Assembly (NCBI GenBank): GCA_018000995.1
Contig: JAGNIU010000009.1
Coordinates: 54,406-118,405 of the forward strand
Direction of reading: 5' to 3'
Source of the DNA: Bacteroidia bacterium
Lineage (GTDB): Bacteria; Bacteroidota; Bacteroidia; B-17B0; Aurantibacillaceae
DNA length: 64,000 bases
Both the position numbers and the translations under genes were made by a program. Positions 40,345 to 49,245 of this stretch are shown here, piece after piece. Under the pieces are notes generated by a model. It saw only the letters and a program-made list of their open reading frames with translations. It had not been told where the DNA came from and did not search any database. Within the stretch, counting starts at the first letter, position 1; the number at the start of each line of letters is the position of its first letter.

Positions 40345-40352
40345 TACCTTTA
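40345..40352 (+). promoter_or_regulatory. -7 box abutting the tilS start codon
   Basis: TACCTTTA (one mismatch to TAnnTTTG) ends only 4 bases before the GTG start of tilS. A start of transcription 5-8 bases after the box would give a leaderless or nearly leaderless mRNA. Confidence 0.45.
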
Positions 40353-40356
40353 CAAG

Positions 40357-41676
40357 GTGCAGGACAAGCTGAAACAATACATTTCTGAAAATGGTTTATT
40401 CACTAAAACCGATAAACTTTTGCTGGCTTTTAGCGGCGGGGTTGATTCGCTTGTGTTAGCTATGCTTTTAAAAGAGGGCGGTTATAATTTTGAACTCGCC
40501 CATTGCAATTTTAAATTACGCGGAAAAGAGTCGGATGCAGATGAAAAATTTTGTGTTGACTTCGCCAAAAAAAATAAACTCAAAATCCATAACAAACAAT
40601 TCAACACAAAAGCTTTTGTAAAAAATACCAAAACATCGGTTCAAATGGCGGCGCGTGAATTGCGTTATACTTGGTTTATGGAATTGGCTAAAAAAAATAA
40701 ATACAATTTCATTTTAACGGCGCATCATGCTAACGATAATATCGAAACACTTTTGATTAATTTAATCAGAGGAACAGGTATTAACGGATTAAAAGGAATT
40801 CCGCATAAGCAAAATTTAATTGCGCGGCCATTATTGTTTGCAAGAAAAGAAGATATTTTATCTTACGCAAAAAAAAATAAATTAAAATACAGAGACGACA
40901 GCAGTAATGATGAAGTGAAATACAAACGTAATTATTTACGTCACGAAATTATCCCGGGATTAAAAAAATTAAATCCTGCTTTAGAATCAACATTCGATAA
41001 TAATATTCGTTTGTTTAGACAAACTGCGGCAGTGGTAAAACAATTTGTGAGTGAAAAACGAAAGGAGATTATTGTTGAAGGGAATGAGTCCTTTAAAATT
41101 AATATCAAAAAAATAGTTGCTGAAGAATCAGCCGAGTTGCTTTTGTTTGAGTGGTTATCACCTAAAGGATTTAATAATTCTCAAGTAGAACAGGTTTTTA
41201 ATAGTCTGAAAGAGAAAACATCAGGTAAATTATTTTTTTCAGAAACCCATCAGGCTCTAATCGACCGTGATTTTATTTTTGTTGAACCTATTGAGGTTAA
41301 AACACCAAAAAAAGAATTCTTAATTAAAGAAATTGCGGATTTCAAAAAATTACCTTTTAAATTAAATGCAGATTTAAGTGTCTCTAAAAAAATAATCAGC
41401 GGCAAAAAAATTGCACAAATTGATTTTACAAAACCGGTTTTCCCTCTTAAAATAAGGAAATGGAAAGCCGGTGATAAATTTATGCCTTTAGGGATGAATG
41501 GATTTAAAAAGATAAGTGATTTCTTAATCAACCAAAAGTTAAACCGTTTTGAAAAAGAAAATATTTGGTTACTCTTAAATAAAAACGAAGTGGTTTGGGT
41601 TATTGGTCAGCGTTTAGATGAGCGCTACAAAATAAAACCAAACACAAAAAAAATATTGAAATTAGAGGTTCAGTAA
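40357..41676 (+). CDS. tilS: tRNA(Ile)-lysidine synthase
   Basis: 439 residues from a GTG start. No ATG lies between the start and the PP-loop motif LAFSGGVDSLVL (26-31), so GTG at 40357 is the only standard start giving the usual N-terminal length. AHCNFKLRGKESDADE and LTAHHANDNIETLLINLIRGTGINGLKGI are TilS hallmarks, and the C-terminal TilS domain ends with KWKAGDKFMPLGMNGFKKISDFLI. It ligates lysine to C34 of tRNA-Ile(CAU), so AUA codons are read as isoleucine; essential. A membrane protein gene follows after 5 bp, likely cotranscribed. Confidence 0.95.
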   Translation: MQDKLKQYISENGLFTKTDKLLLAFSGGVDSLVLAMLLKEGGYNFELAHCNFKLRGKESDADEKFCVDFAKKNKLKIHNKQFNTKAFVKNTKTSVQMAARELRYTWFMELAKKNKYNFILTAHHANDNIETLLINLIRGTGINGLKGIPHKQNLIARPLLFARKEDILSYAKKNKLKYRDDSSNDEVKYKRNYLRHEIIPGLKKLNPALESTFDNNIRLFRQTAAVVKQFVSEKRKEIIVEGNESFKINIKKIVAEESAELLLFEWLSPKGFNNSQVEQVFNSLKEKTSGKLFFSETHQALIDRDFIFVEPIEVKTPKKEFLIKEIADFKKLPFKLNADLSVSKKIISGKKIAQIDFTKPVFPLKIRKWKAGDKFMPLGMNGFKKISDFLINQKLNRFEKENIWLLLNKNEVVWVIGQRLDERYKIKPNTKKILKLEVQ

Positions 41677-41681
41677 AAAAA

Positions 41682-42218
41682 ATGGAAAACCAATTACTTT
41701 TTGAAGAGAAACAATACATGGGCCATAACCGCCTCAGCATATTCTGGCGAATGGTATTGGCTGTGTTTTGTTTTATTGGTTACTATTGGAGTGAGAACCC
41801 GAAACCTGTACAAGTAAGTGTATTTTATATTGGCTCTTATCCTATTGATCACATTCCTAATTCGGGAAAAGTTTTCTTTTTGTTGGGATTAATTATTCTT
41901 ATCATCTCTGCACTTTTAACTTATATACTTCACATTCATACCCGCGTTTATAAAGGTTATATGATTATTGATGGCTTTTTAGGAGCAAGAAAAGTAAAAA
42001 TTGATTTCAGTACCGTAACATATTTAAGGAAGGGGCGCTATAAATACAATATTTTTAGAAGGGCTGTTTACAATTTACACTCAAAAGGCATTATTAGGTT
42101 TTACACAAGCGGACAAGAATTTATAGAGTTAAAAGATAATGCAGGGTTCACGTATCGTATTGGTACTCAGCGTTCAGAGGAGTTGTTGAATCTTATAAAA
42201 CCTAATGTAAATAGTTAA
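41682..42218 (+). CDS. Membrane protein with PH-like C-terminal domain
   Basis: 178 residues. Two membrane helices (about 22-38 and 62-84) are followed by a beta-rich C-terminal domain with KIDFSTVTYLRKGRYKYNIFRRAVYNLHSKGIIRFY and GFTYRIGTQRSEELLNLI, the shape of bacterial PH-like domains at the end of two-helix membrane proteins. It begins 5 bp after tilS and is probably translated from the same mRNA. Function unknown. Confidence 0.7.
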   Translation: MENQLLFEEKQYMGHNRLSIFWRMVLAVFCFIGYYWSENPKPVQVSVFYIGSYPIDHIPNSGKVFFLLGLIILIISALLTYILHIHTRVYKGYMIIDGFLGARKVKIDFSTVTYLRKGRYKYNIFRRAVYNLHSKGIIRFYTSGQEFIELKDNAGFTYRIGTQRSEELLNLIKPNVNS

Positions 42219-42285
42219 TAAGATTGTGTAACCAAAGGCCTTATTTGGCGTATAATTATGAAAGTTAATCCCAAATCATCCTGCC

Positions 42286-42573
42286 ATGAACACAACGACC
42301 TTCGAAAAAATTGAAAAGGAAAATATTTCCGGTTTGAAATTTCCTAATACAGAAGTTTTAGAAGATGCGGAAAAAATTAATGAGCGTAATGCTGATTTAA
42401 ACCGCGCATTATCACTTGGCAACCTTGAACAAACTAAAATTAAAATTTATTTTGAAGATGAAAGCTCTTGCAAAATGGTGGAGACTACAGTCTGGGGCGT
42501 TACCGATAAACGAGTGATTTTAAAACAAGGTGTTGTTATTCCGATTAACAGAGTGCATTACATTAAATTGTAA
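42286..42573 (+). CDS. Conserved-looking small protein of unknown function
   Basis: 95 residues, cytoplasmic. The helical N-terminus has FPNTEVLEDAEKINERNADLNRALSLGNLEQTK, and the C-terminal half is a small beta domain: KIKIYFEDESSCKMVETTVWGVTDKRVILKQGVVIPINRVHYIKL in short strands. The 'EDESSCKMVETTVWGVTDKRVILK' region resembles a PH-like or Sm-like barrel and seems to match an uncharacterised Bacteroidota group. It converges with cdsA with no spacer between stops. Confidence 0.65.
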   Translation: MNTTTFEKIEKENISGLKFPNTEVLEDAEKINERNADLNRALSLGNLEQTKIKIYFEDESSCKMVETTVWGVTDKRVILKQGVVIPINRVHYIKL

Positions 42574-43452
42574 TTAACTCAGCACCCAACTTAAATACAA
42601 GTACACAAAAGGAGTAACAAAAATCAGACTATCAAAACGGTCGAGTATACCGCCATGTCCCGGCATAATTTTTCCTGAATCTTTTATACCTGCTTGTCGC
42701 TTTAAAAGTGATTCGAATAAATCTCCAAGTGTTCCGAATACCACTACTAAAAGAGAAATCACTAACCAGTGTTTAAATTCAATTTCAGGAAACCATCCTG
42801 CGATGAGATAAGATGAAGCCATTGTAAGAACACCACCCCCAATTGTACCTTCCCAAGTTTTACCGGGAGAAATGCGCTCGTATAATTTTCTTTTGCCAAT
42901 CATGCTTCCCACTAAGTATGCGAAAGAATCGCTGGCCCAGATTAAGAGAATCATGCCAAGAACAATATGAGAATTATAATTAGTAGTCTCCGAAAATCCA
43001 CTAAAAACTATTTTATTGAGAAAGAAAAAAGGCATTGAACAATAAAAAATTCCAAGAATGGTATAAGCCAGATTTTTTATAGGTTTTTCATTCTTACTAA
43101 ACAATGCCAAAACAAAAGTCAGAAATATTAAAATCAAAACGGTCTCTAATAATTTCAAAGACACAATGGAAACTCCGAAAAGAATAAACATCGAATTAGA
43201 TGTCATTAAAAGAATATTTGGAGTTACTGCGCTAGCATAAATCAGAACACAAGCAATAAAACCAATCCATTTAAAAGGCTTTGCTCCTAATAATTCTGCT
43301 ATCTTAAAAAATTCATGTAATCCCCAAACAGAAACAACAAGGAATAATGTGGCAAATGAATAATAATTCCAACAAATACATGAAAGCAACACCGCCACAA
43401 AAACAGCAGCCGTTAAAGTTCGCGTAAGAAGAGTTTTGAAATTTAAAGCCAT
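42574..43452 (-). CDS. cdsA: Phosphatidate cytidylyltransferase
   Basis: 292 residues with about seven membrane helices. The diagnostic C-terminal signature is present: WASDSFAYLVGSMIGKRKLYERISPGKTWEGTIGGG and GTLGDLFESLLKRQAGIKDSGKIMPGHGGILDRFDS, which is the CdsA consensus with its acidic and Ser/Lys residues. It makes CDP-diacylglycerol for phospholipid synthesis. The small acidic protein gene is 39 bp upstream on the same strand, with a terminator between them. Confidence 0.95.
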   Translation of the reverse strand: MALNFKTLLTRTLTAAVFVAVLLSCICWNYYSFATLFLVVSVWGLHEFFKIAELLGAKPFKWIGFIACVLIYASAVTPNILLMTSNSMFILFGVSIVSLKLLETVLILIFLTFVLALFSKNEKPIKNLAYTILGIFYCSMPFFFLNKIVFSGFSETTNYNSHIVLGMILLIWASDSFAYLVGSMIGKRKLYERISPGKTWEGTIGGGVLTMASSYLIAGWFPEIEFKHWLVISLLVVVFGTLGDLFESLLKRQAGIKDSGKIMPGHGGILDRFDSLIFVTPFVYLYLSWVLS

Positions 43453-43465
43453 ATATAAAGTAAAA

Positions 43466-43490
43466 TCCCCGCTATTAACGGGGACCTTTT
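43466..43490 (-). terminator. Hairpin between the small acidic protein gene and cdsA
   Basis: TCCCCG and CGGGGA arms with a 7-base loop, followed by TTTTA on the minus strand. It lies just after the stop codon at 43492. Confidence 0.6.
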
Positions 43491-43491
43491 A

Positions 43492-43845
43492 TTATTCTGT
43501 GATTTTTACAGCTTCGTAGCATTTAATATCGCCCGCGGCGCCCAGGTATTCGGCATCAATATCAACTAAGCCTACTTTTTTAACCTGCTCCTTAGTTAAA
43601 GGTTTTGCAGGATACCAACGGTCTTCAACCAACTTCAATTCAACTTCTTTATTCAGTAATAATTGGTTCAGTTGTTTTTGAGTTAAGAACACAACGCTGT
43701 CATCTTCATCCTCATCCACCTCTTCAGCAACAATGATATTACCAACTAATTTAAGCTTCGGAACATCCGGTTTGTACTTAAATTCTAAATCCTCCTGAGT
43801 ATTAATCTCAATATATTTTATACCAGTTATGTGTATTTCGGCCAT
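43492..43845 (-). CDS. Small acidic protein of unknown function
   Basis: 117 residues, cytoplasmic, strongly acidic in the middle (EEVDEDEDDSVVFL). Predicted strands IHITGIKYIEINTQ and LVGNIIVAEE, then KEVELKLVEDRWYPAKPLTKEQVKKVG and a C-terminal GDIKCYEAVKITE. I do not recognise the family. It is transcribed toward cdsA with a terminator-like hairpin between, so it seems to have its own unit. Confidence 0.6.
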   Translation of the reverse strand: MAEIHITGIKYIEINTQEDLEFKYKPDVPKLKLVGNIIVAEEVDEDEDDSVVFLTQKQLNQLLLNKEVELKLVEDRWYPAKPLTKEQVKKVGLVDIDAEYLGAAGDIKCYEAVKITE

Positions 43846-43935
43846 TTTCTTTGAAAATTATGGTGCAAGTTTAACCATATTAGCCCCTATCGCCAAAATT
43901 ATTTTTTAAGACCTTGTCCCTTAAATGTTAATAAA

Positions 43936-44985
43936 TTATACCCTACTGAGAGTAAAAGTGAAGACAGTTCCCTCGTTAACCGTGCTTTTTACGCTAATAG
44001 ATTTCTGGTGTGCCTCTATGATATGCTTAACAATAGCCAGCCCTAAACCCGTACCACCCTGCTCCCTGCTTCTGCCCTTATCTACCCTGTAAAAGCGTTC
44101 GAATAAGCGGGGTAAATGCTCGGGTGAAATACCTATTCCATTATCCTTAATTTCTACAATTACTTCGTCGTTATACAGGTTAAAACTAAGTTCAGTTTCG
44201 CCGCCTTCTTTACCGTATTTAATGCTGTTAGTAATTAGGTTTACCAAAACCTGACGGATTCTGAATTTATCGGCCAATACGGTTAAAGGTTTATCGAATT
44301 TTTTAGCGAGAGTAAGCGTAATTTTTTTCTTTTTGGCAAGCATATCCAATTGCTCAAAAACATCGCGGCACTGTGCACTGAAATCATATTTCTCGAATTC
44401 TAATTCGAGGGAACCGGTTTCGAGTTGAGTGATGGTTTCTAAATCATCAATAATATGAATGATGCGCTCAATACTTTTATCAGCTCGCTTTAAATAATCG
44501 AGATTAATTGAAGGGTCGTTTAATCCACCATCAATTAACGTTGAAACATATCCTTGAATATTAAATACGGGTGTTTTTAATTCGTGTGATACATTTCCTA
44601 AATATTCTTTACGGTAACTATCTACGTTTTTTAAATGTTCTAATTCCTTCTGGCGTTCAATGGCGATTTTCTTTACTTCTAAATCTAATTGGGTTATAGG
44701 ATCTATTTCATCTAATTGAAATTTTGTATCAGGAATTTCGTTGTGCGGTAAAATTTTACTGAGTTCAGTTTGAACGTTTTTTATCTTATCGAAAATAAAT
44801 GGGTTGTAGATAAAGTACAGAACAAAAAACGACGTGACAAAGAAAGCAAAAAATAAAATCAGAACTAGAGCCAAATCAAAACTACTATTCGCAAACCATT
44901 GCCATAACACCAATACCATTGCGCACAAAAAAGCATTGAGTACACTTAGCAAAATAATGAATACGGATGTCTTCTGATTTTTCAT
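43936..44985 (-). CDS. PhoR-like sensor histidine kinase
   Basis: 349 residues: two adjacent N-terminal membrane helices (about 10-30 and 38-60) with almost no periplasmic loop, a linker, a HisKA dimerisation domain with YLGNVSHELKTPVFNIQGYVSTL (phospho-acceptor His134) and a HATPase domain (NLITNSIKYG, VEIKDNGIGI, GGTGLGLAIVKHIIEAH). PhoR-type kinases normally follow a PhoB-like regulator; none is encoded in the neighbouring genes here. The missing sensory loop suggests it senses through the membrane or a partner. The next gene downstream belongs to other pathways. Confidence 0.9.
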   Translation of the reverse strand: MKNQKTSVFIILLSVLNAFLCAMVLVLWQWFANSSFDLALVLILFFAFFVTSFFVLYFIYNPFIFDKIKNVQTELSKILPHNEIPDTKFQLDEIDPITQLDLEVKKIAIERQKELEHLKNVDSYRKEYLGNVSHELKTPVFNIQGYVSTLIDGGLNDPSINLDYLKRADKSIERIIHIIDDLETITQLETGSLELEFEKYDFSAQCRDVFEQLDMLAKKKKITLTLAKKFDKPLTVLADKFRIRQVLVNLITNSIKYGKEGGETELSFNLYNDEVIVEIKDNGIGISPEHLPRLFERFYRVDKGRSREQGGTGLGLAIVKHIIEAHQKSISVKSTVNEGTVFTFTLSRV

Positions 44986-45073
44986 GCGTAAAAAAATGTT
45001 TTTAAAGGTCGCATGGAATATTCATGATTCATACTTATTTTTTTAATGGTATCATGAATATTTCAAATTCCTA

Positions 45074-47704
45074 TTATAACGCCGACAACTGTTCTTCCAA
45101 CGCTTTTAGTTTGGCTTCAGCATCAGCTTGCTTTTTTCTTTCCAAAGCAATTAATTCAGGCTTAGCATTCGCCACAAATTTTTCGTTCGATAATTTTATC
45201 TGAACACTTTTTAGGAAACCTTTGTTGTAATCGATTTCCTTAGCTAAACGGATTTTTTCTTCTTCCACATTAATATTTGAAGAAAGCGGTACAAAAAATT
45301 CGGTCGACTTAATCATGAACGAAAATGCACCTTCTACTTTTTCTTTCTTGTATGTGAGTGAACTTAAATTCGCCAACTTCATTACCAATTCATCAAAATA
45401 CGAATGTTGCGCATCTGATTTTTCAATCAATTCTAATTTTTCTTTTGGCGATAATTGCTTTTGTGCGCGGATATTTCTAATCATCGCTACAATTTCTTTG
45501 CATACTTCAAATGCACCTAATTGTTGAGCGTCTGTCTTTTTTACTTCAGGCCAAGCAGCAACAATAATGCAATCCTTTTTATCACGTTCTTTAATTAAGT
45601 GCCAGATTTCTTCAGTAATAAACGGCATCCAGGGATGCATAATTTTTAATAAACTTTCTAAATAACCAATCGTTGCATCGTAAGTAGCTTTATCTATTGG
45701 TTGCGCTTTTCCGTCTACAAAATCAGGTTTAATTGCTTCTAAATACCAAGCGCAGAAATCATCCCAAACTAATTTATAGGTTGCCATTAACGCATCACTC
45801 ATTCTGTATTTTGAATAATGATCATTAATAATTTCTAATTGCTCGCTTAATTTATTGTCGAACCAAGTGATAGCTGTTTTTTGAGCGCCACTTTGTTTTA
45901 CATCTGCAACTTCAAATCCTTTTACTAATCTAAATGCATTCCAAACTTTATTCCAAAAATTACGTCCTTGTTCACAATGCGATTCATCAAACATTAAATC
46001 ATTTCCGGCAGGAGAACACAATAACATTCCAACACGAACACCATCAGCACCGTACTTGGTAATTAACTCTAAAGGTTCCGGACTATTCCCCAAACTCTTA
46101 CTCATTTTACGTCCCAACTTATCGCGAACGATACCGGTTAAGTAAACATTGGTGAAAGGTTTTTGTCCTGTATATTCGTAACCCGCAATCATCATACGCG
46201 CTACCCAGAAAAATAAAATTTCGGGTGCAGTTACTAAATCATTAGTTGGATAATAATATTTTAAATCTGCATTCGCATTCTCCCAACCATTCTTAATTGC
46301 TTTAGGATCAAAAACAGTTATTGGCCAGAGCCATGATGAGAACCACGTATCTAAAACATCTTCATCCTGTTTTACATCTTCAGTCTTTAATAATTTGATT
46401 GCCTCTTCTTTAGTTTTACAAACAACAGTATTTCCTTTTCCATCATACCAAGCAGGAATTCTTTGTCCCCACCATAACTGGCGGCTAATACACCAATCGT
46501 GTACATTTTCCATCCAGTGTTTGTAGGTATTGATGAATTTTTCGGGAATTAATTTAACGTTGTTGTTTAATACATTTTCTAAAGCAGGCTTACTAATCTT
46601 ATCCATTTTCAAAAACCACTGCATGGATAATTTTGGTTCTATAACTGCATCCGTTCTCTCGCTGTAACCAACTTTATTTTTAATCTCTTCTATTTTCTCA
46701 ACTAAACCTTGCTCTTGTAAATCTTTTATAATTTGTTTACGGCAAGCGAAACGATCCATGCCAACATAAGCACCCGCTGCTTCCGAAATTTTTCCATCAG
46801 CTGTTAATGCATCAATTACAGGAAGTTTATGTTTTTGTCCGAGGTTAAAGTCATTAATATCATGAGCGGGTGTAACTTTTAAAGCGCCCGTTCCAAATTC
46901 CAAATCAATATAATCGTCAAAAATTACAGGAACAACTCTATTTACAATCGGAACGATTACATTTTTTCCTTTTAGGTGTTTGTAACGTTCATCATTTGGA
47001 TGTACACAAACAGCGGTATCGCCCATAATAGTTTCGGGACGAGTTGTTGCAACGGTTACAAAATCATTCGTTCCTTCAATTTTATATTTTACAAAAACTA
47101 ATTTGCTATTTGCTTCTTTATGTATTACTTCTTCATCACTTACAGCGGTTAATCCTTGCGGATCCCAATTCACCATTCTAACACCGCGATAAATTTCTCC
47201 TTTATTATATAAATCAATAAACACATCAATTACCGCTTCGCTTAAATCAGCTTCCATGGTAAAGCGTGTGCGATCCCAATCACAACTGGCACCTAATTTT
47301 TTTAATTGTTCTAAAATAATGCCACCGTATTTTTCTTTCCAGTCCCAAGCATGTTTTAAAAATTCATCTCTGCTTAAATCTGCTTTCTTAATTCCTTTAT
47401 CTGCTAATAATTTTACAACCTTAGCTTCAGTTGCAATACTTGCATGATCAGTTCCCGGAATCCAGCAGGCATTATAACCTAACATGCGGGCGCGGCGAAT
47501 TAATACATCTTGAATTGTATTATTAAGCATGTGCCCCATGTGCAATACACCTGTAACATTTGGCGGAGGAATAACTATTGTGTATGGTTTTTTTGTTGCA
47601 TCGACTTGCGATTTAAAAAATTTCTTATCGAGCCAATATTGGTACCATTTATCTTCCGCTTCCTTGGGGCTATATGTTTTTGCAATTTCCATTACAGTAT
47701 TCAA
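45074..47704 (-). CDS. valS: Valyl-tRNA synthetase
   Basis: 876 residues, the normal length of the shorter ValS form. The class I motifs are present: [14 protein letters not shown] (HMGH, 55-58) and KMSKS after [14 protein letters not shown]. The CP1 editing domain is seen between ([19 protein letters not shown]), followed by the anticodon-binding domain and a C-terminal coiled coil with [32 protein letters not shown]. The true start may be Met5 ([12 protein letters not shown]) rather than Met1; both are in frame. It has a TATTTTTG -7 box on the minus strand upstream, and its promoter region is shared divergently with the DUF1573 trio. Confidence 0.97.
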   Translation of the reverse strand: MNTVMEIAKTYSPKEAEDKWYQYWLDKKFFKSQVDATKKPYTIVIPPPNVTGVLHMGHMLNNTIQDVLIRRARMLGYNACWIPGTDHASIATEAKVVKLLADKGIKKADLSRDEFLKHAWDWKEKYGGIILEQLKKLGASCDWDRTRFTMEADLSEAVIDVFIDLYNKGEIYRGVRMVNWDPQGLTAVSDEEVIHKEANSKLVFVKYKIEGTNDFVTVATTRPETIMGDTAVCVHPNDERYKHLKGKNVIVPIVNRVVPVIFDDYIDLEFGTGALKVTPAHDINDFNLGQKHKLPVIDALTADGKISEAAGAYVGMDRFACRKQIIKDLQEQGLVEKIEEIKNKVGYSERTDAVIEPKLSMQWFLKMDKISKPALENVLNNNVKLIPEKFINTYKHWMENVHDWCISRQLWWGQRIPAWYDGKGNTVVCKTKEEAIKLLKTEDVKQDEDVLDTWFSSWLWPITVFDPKAIKNGWENANADLKYYYPTNDLVTAPEILFFWVARMMIAGYEYTGQKPFTNVYLTGIVRDKLGRKMSKSLGNSPEPLELITKYGADGVRVGMLLCSPAGNDLMFDESHCEQGRNFWNKVWNAFRLVKGFEVADVKQSGAQKTAITWFDNKLSEQLEIINDHYSKYRMSDALMATYKLVWDDFCAWYLEAIKPDFVDGKAQPIDKATYDATIGYLESLLKIMHPWMPFITEEIWHLIKERDKKDCIIVAAWPEVKKTDAQQLGAFEVCKEIVAMIRNIRAQKQLSPKEKLELIEKSDAQHSYFDELVMKLANLSSLTYKKEKVEGAFSFMIKSTEFFVPLSSNINVEEEKIRLAKEIDYNKGFLKSVQIKLSNEKFVANAKPELIALERKKQADAEAKLKALEEQLSAL

Positions 47705-47721
47705 ATTTTTGTTAAATTTCG

Positions 47722-47729
47722 CAAAAATA
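47722..47729 (-). promoter_or_regulatory. -7 box of valS
   Basis: Minus-strand TATTTTTG, 18-30 bp before the two possible valS starts. It lies 24 bp from the divergent DUF1573 promoter, so the two start sites are closely spaced. Confidence 0.5.
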
Positions 47730-47752
47730 CTCGAACTATGGCATAGGTATGC

Positions 47753-47760
47753 TATCTTTG
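47753..47760 (+). promoter_or_regulatory. -7 box of the DUF1573 genes
   Basis: TATCTTTG, the archetypal Bacteroidota -7 box, 40 bp before the ATG at 47801. Confidence 0.6.
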
Positions 47761-47800
47761 GTATGATTTTAGATGTTTATTTAAACAAAAACAATAACAC

Positions 47801-48304
47801 ATGAAAAAGCTCATTTTAACTTTAGGTTTAGTAGCAGGTTTGACCGCACTAACAAACGCACAAGAAGTGCACTCAGCAGGCGATGGTCATAACCATGATG
47901 CCGCAACTCAAACAACCACTCCTGCTAGCTTAGCTGATATTAAGCTGGACAAAATGGTTCACGATTACGGGAACATTAAACAAGGTGATAATGGTGAATG
48001 TGAGTTCAAATTTATTAATAACGGTAAAGAGCCATTAGTTATCTCTAATTGTATGGGAAGTTGTGGTTGTACAGTTCCTCAGTGTCCGAAAGAACCAATT
48101 TTACCGGGTAAAAGCGGTGTAATTAAGGTAAAATATGACACTCAACGTGTTGGACCAATTTACAAAACAGTTACAATTAACTCTAATGCTAAATCGGGCA
48201 CTCAAACTATCTCAATTAAAGGTAGCATTGAAGCGAAACCGGTTGAAGTAGCTTTCCCACCGAACGAGCCGTCTAAAGGTGCTCCGGTTGAGAAAAAAGG
48301 TTAA
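47801..48304 (+). CDS. DUF1573 periplasmic protein, copy 1
   Basis: 167 residues. Signal peptide to about residue 20, then a His-rich stretch (HSAGDGHNHD) and one DUF1573 Ig-like domain: MVHDYGNIKQGDNGECEFKFINNGKEPLVI, then the diagnostic GSCGCTVPQCPKEPILPGKSGVIKVKYDT, ending with a Pro-rich tail. DUF1573 proteins are abundant in Bacteroidota and resemble ASH/MSP-type adhesion folds; the Cys pair in GSCGCT may form a disulfide or carry metal. The His-rich N-terminus is peculiar to this copy. First of three DUF1573 genes in a row. Confidence 0.9.
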   Translation: MKKLILTLGLVAGLTALTNAQEVHSAGDGHNHDAATQTTTPASLADIKLDKMVHDYGNIKQGDNGECEFKFINNGKEPLVISNCMGSCGCTVPQCPKEPILPGKSGVIKVKYDTQRVGPIYKTVTINSNAKSGTQTISIKGSIEAKPVEVAFPPNEPSKGAPVEKKG

Positions 48305-48336
48305 TCATCCTTCGTCCTGAGCTTGTCGAAGGATCG
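48305..48336. repeat. ATCCTTCG spacer hairpin
   Basis: ATCCTTCG and CGAAGGAT arms (48307-48314, 48327-48334) around CTGAGCTTG, a CTTCGTCCTGAGCTTGTCGAAG-type spacer repeat seen in many bacteria. It sits directly after the first DUF1573 stop codon. Confidence 0.7.
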
Positions 48337-48365
48337 AATGACAAATAAATTTTAGACTAAATTAT

Positions 48366-48827
48366 ATGAAAAAAATTACAGCAATAGTTGCTTTATTGTC
48401 GATGTTCGCATTGGCTGGTAATGCACAGGAATCAGTTGTACCAAATACCGATCCTAATGCACCGGAAATTAAAATTGAAAACGAAGTGTTAGATTATGGC
48501 ACTATTGATTTTGATGCTAATGGTGTTCGTGAATTTAAATTCAAAAATACCGGAAAATCTCCGTTAACAATTAGCAGCGTTCAGGGTGAATGCGGTTGTA
48601 CATCAACTACAATTGATGGTAAACCGGGCTGGCCTCAAGAACCAATTTTACCTGGTAAAGGTGGTGTTATTAAAGTTAAATACGACACTAAACGTGTTGG
48701 TCGCTTTGATAAAAACGTAACCATTACTTCTAACGGAAAATTAGCAACTGTTAAAGTTAAAATTAAAGGTGAAATTAAAGCCGCACCTACAACAACTGCA
48801 ACTCCGGATGCTCCAAAGCAACCATAA
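48366..48827 (+). CDS. DUF1573 periplasmic protein, copy 2
   Basis: 153 residues, close to copy 1 in length and sequence: signal peptide MKKITAIVALLSMFALAGNAQ, then EVLDYGTIDFDANGVREFKFKNTGKSPLTISSVQGECGCTSTTIDG, and EPILPGKGGVIKVKYDTKRVG. The EPILPGK.GVIKVKYDT segment is nearly identical in both, showing a tandem duplication. The tail is Thr/Pro-rich. It is followed by a 38-bp perfect palindrome that would end the transcript. Confidence 0.9.
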   Translation: MKKITAIVALLSMFALAGNAQESVVPNTDPNAPEIKIENEVLDYGTIDFDANGVREFKFKNTGKSPLTISSVQGECGCTSTTIDGKPGWPQEPILPGKGGVIKVKYDTKRVGRFDKNVTITSNGKLATVKVKIKGEIKAAPTTTATPDAPKQP

Positions 48828-49245
48828 TATTAGAACTTCAAAAAATCCTCCCAACAGTACTGTTGGGAGGATTTTTTATTTAAAGTCGTTTGTAATTCTT
48901 TTACTCTTGACCTTAAATTTCAATGCTCAATCACAAGCCAAACTAAAATTTACAGAAGCCAAAAAAGATTTGGGCAAAGTAAAAAAAGGAGATATTGTTA
49001 GTGCTGATTACGAATTTAAAAACGAAGGTGATCAACCTCTTATTATTACAAATTTTGAAGTGGAGTGTTCGTGTACCACAGTCGACTTTCCGAAACAACC
49101 TATTGCGCCCGGACAAAGCAGTAAATTAACGGTAAAGTTTGACACCAAAAGTGCTTACGACAGACAAGACCGGAAGGTTGTTATTATTTCGAATGCAAAA
49201 AATTCGGCATCGGTAAGAATAAAATGTTTTGTGCAAAAACCTTAA
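48808..49245 (+). CDS. DUF1573 protein, copy 3, with uncertain start
   Basis: The frame contains a normal signal-peptide core (KSFVILLLLTLNFNAQS) and one DUF1573 domain (KFTEAKKDLGKVKKGDIVSADYEF, EVECSCTTVDFPKQPIAPGQSSKLTVKFDT). The hydrophobic core begins right after the terminator-like palindrome at 48840-48877, and there is no ATG, GTG or TTG between them. The nearest ATG (48808) lies inside copy 2 in another frame and puts the palindrome within the coding sequence, adding 24 residues. ATT (48871) in the palindrome is another option. I list the ATG, but the real start is open. The tail overlaps the RNA methyltransferase gene by 4 bases (convergent). Confidence 0.7.
   Translation: MLQSNHNIRTSKNPPNSTVGRIFYLKSFVILLLLTLNFNAQSQAKLKFTEAKKDLGKVKKGDIVSADYEFKNEGDQPLIITNFEVECSCTTVDFPKQPIAPGQSSKLTVKFDTKSAYDRQDRKVVIISNAKNSASVRIKCFVQKP
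48840..48877. terminator. 38-bp perfect palindrome with A/T tails
   Basis: Left arm AAAAAATCCTCCCAACAGT and right arm ACTGTTGGGAGGATTTTTT are fully complementary. This has the shape of a strong rho-independent terminator for DUF1573 copy 2, yet it lies within or just before the coding region of copy 3. Confidence 0.85.
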
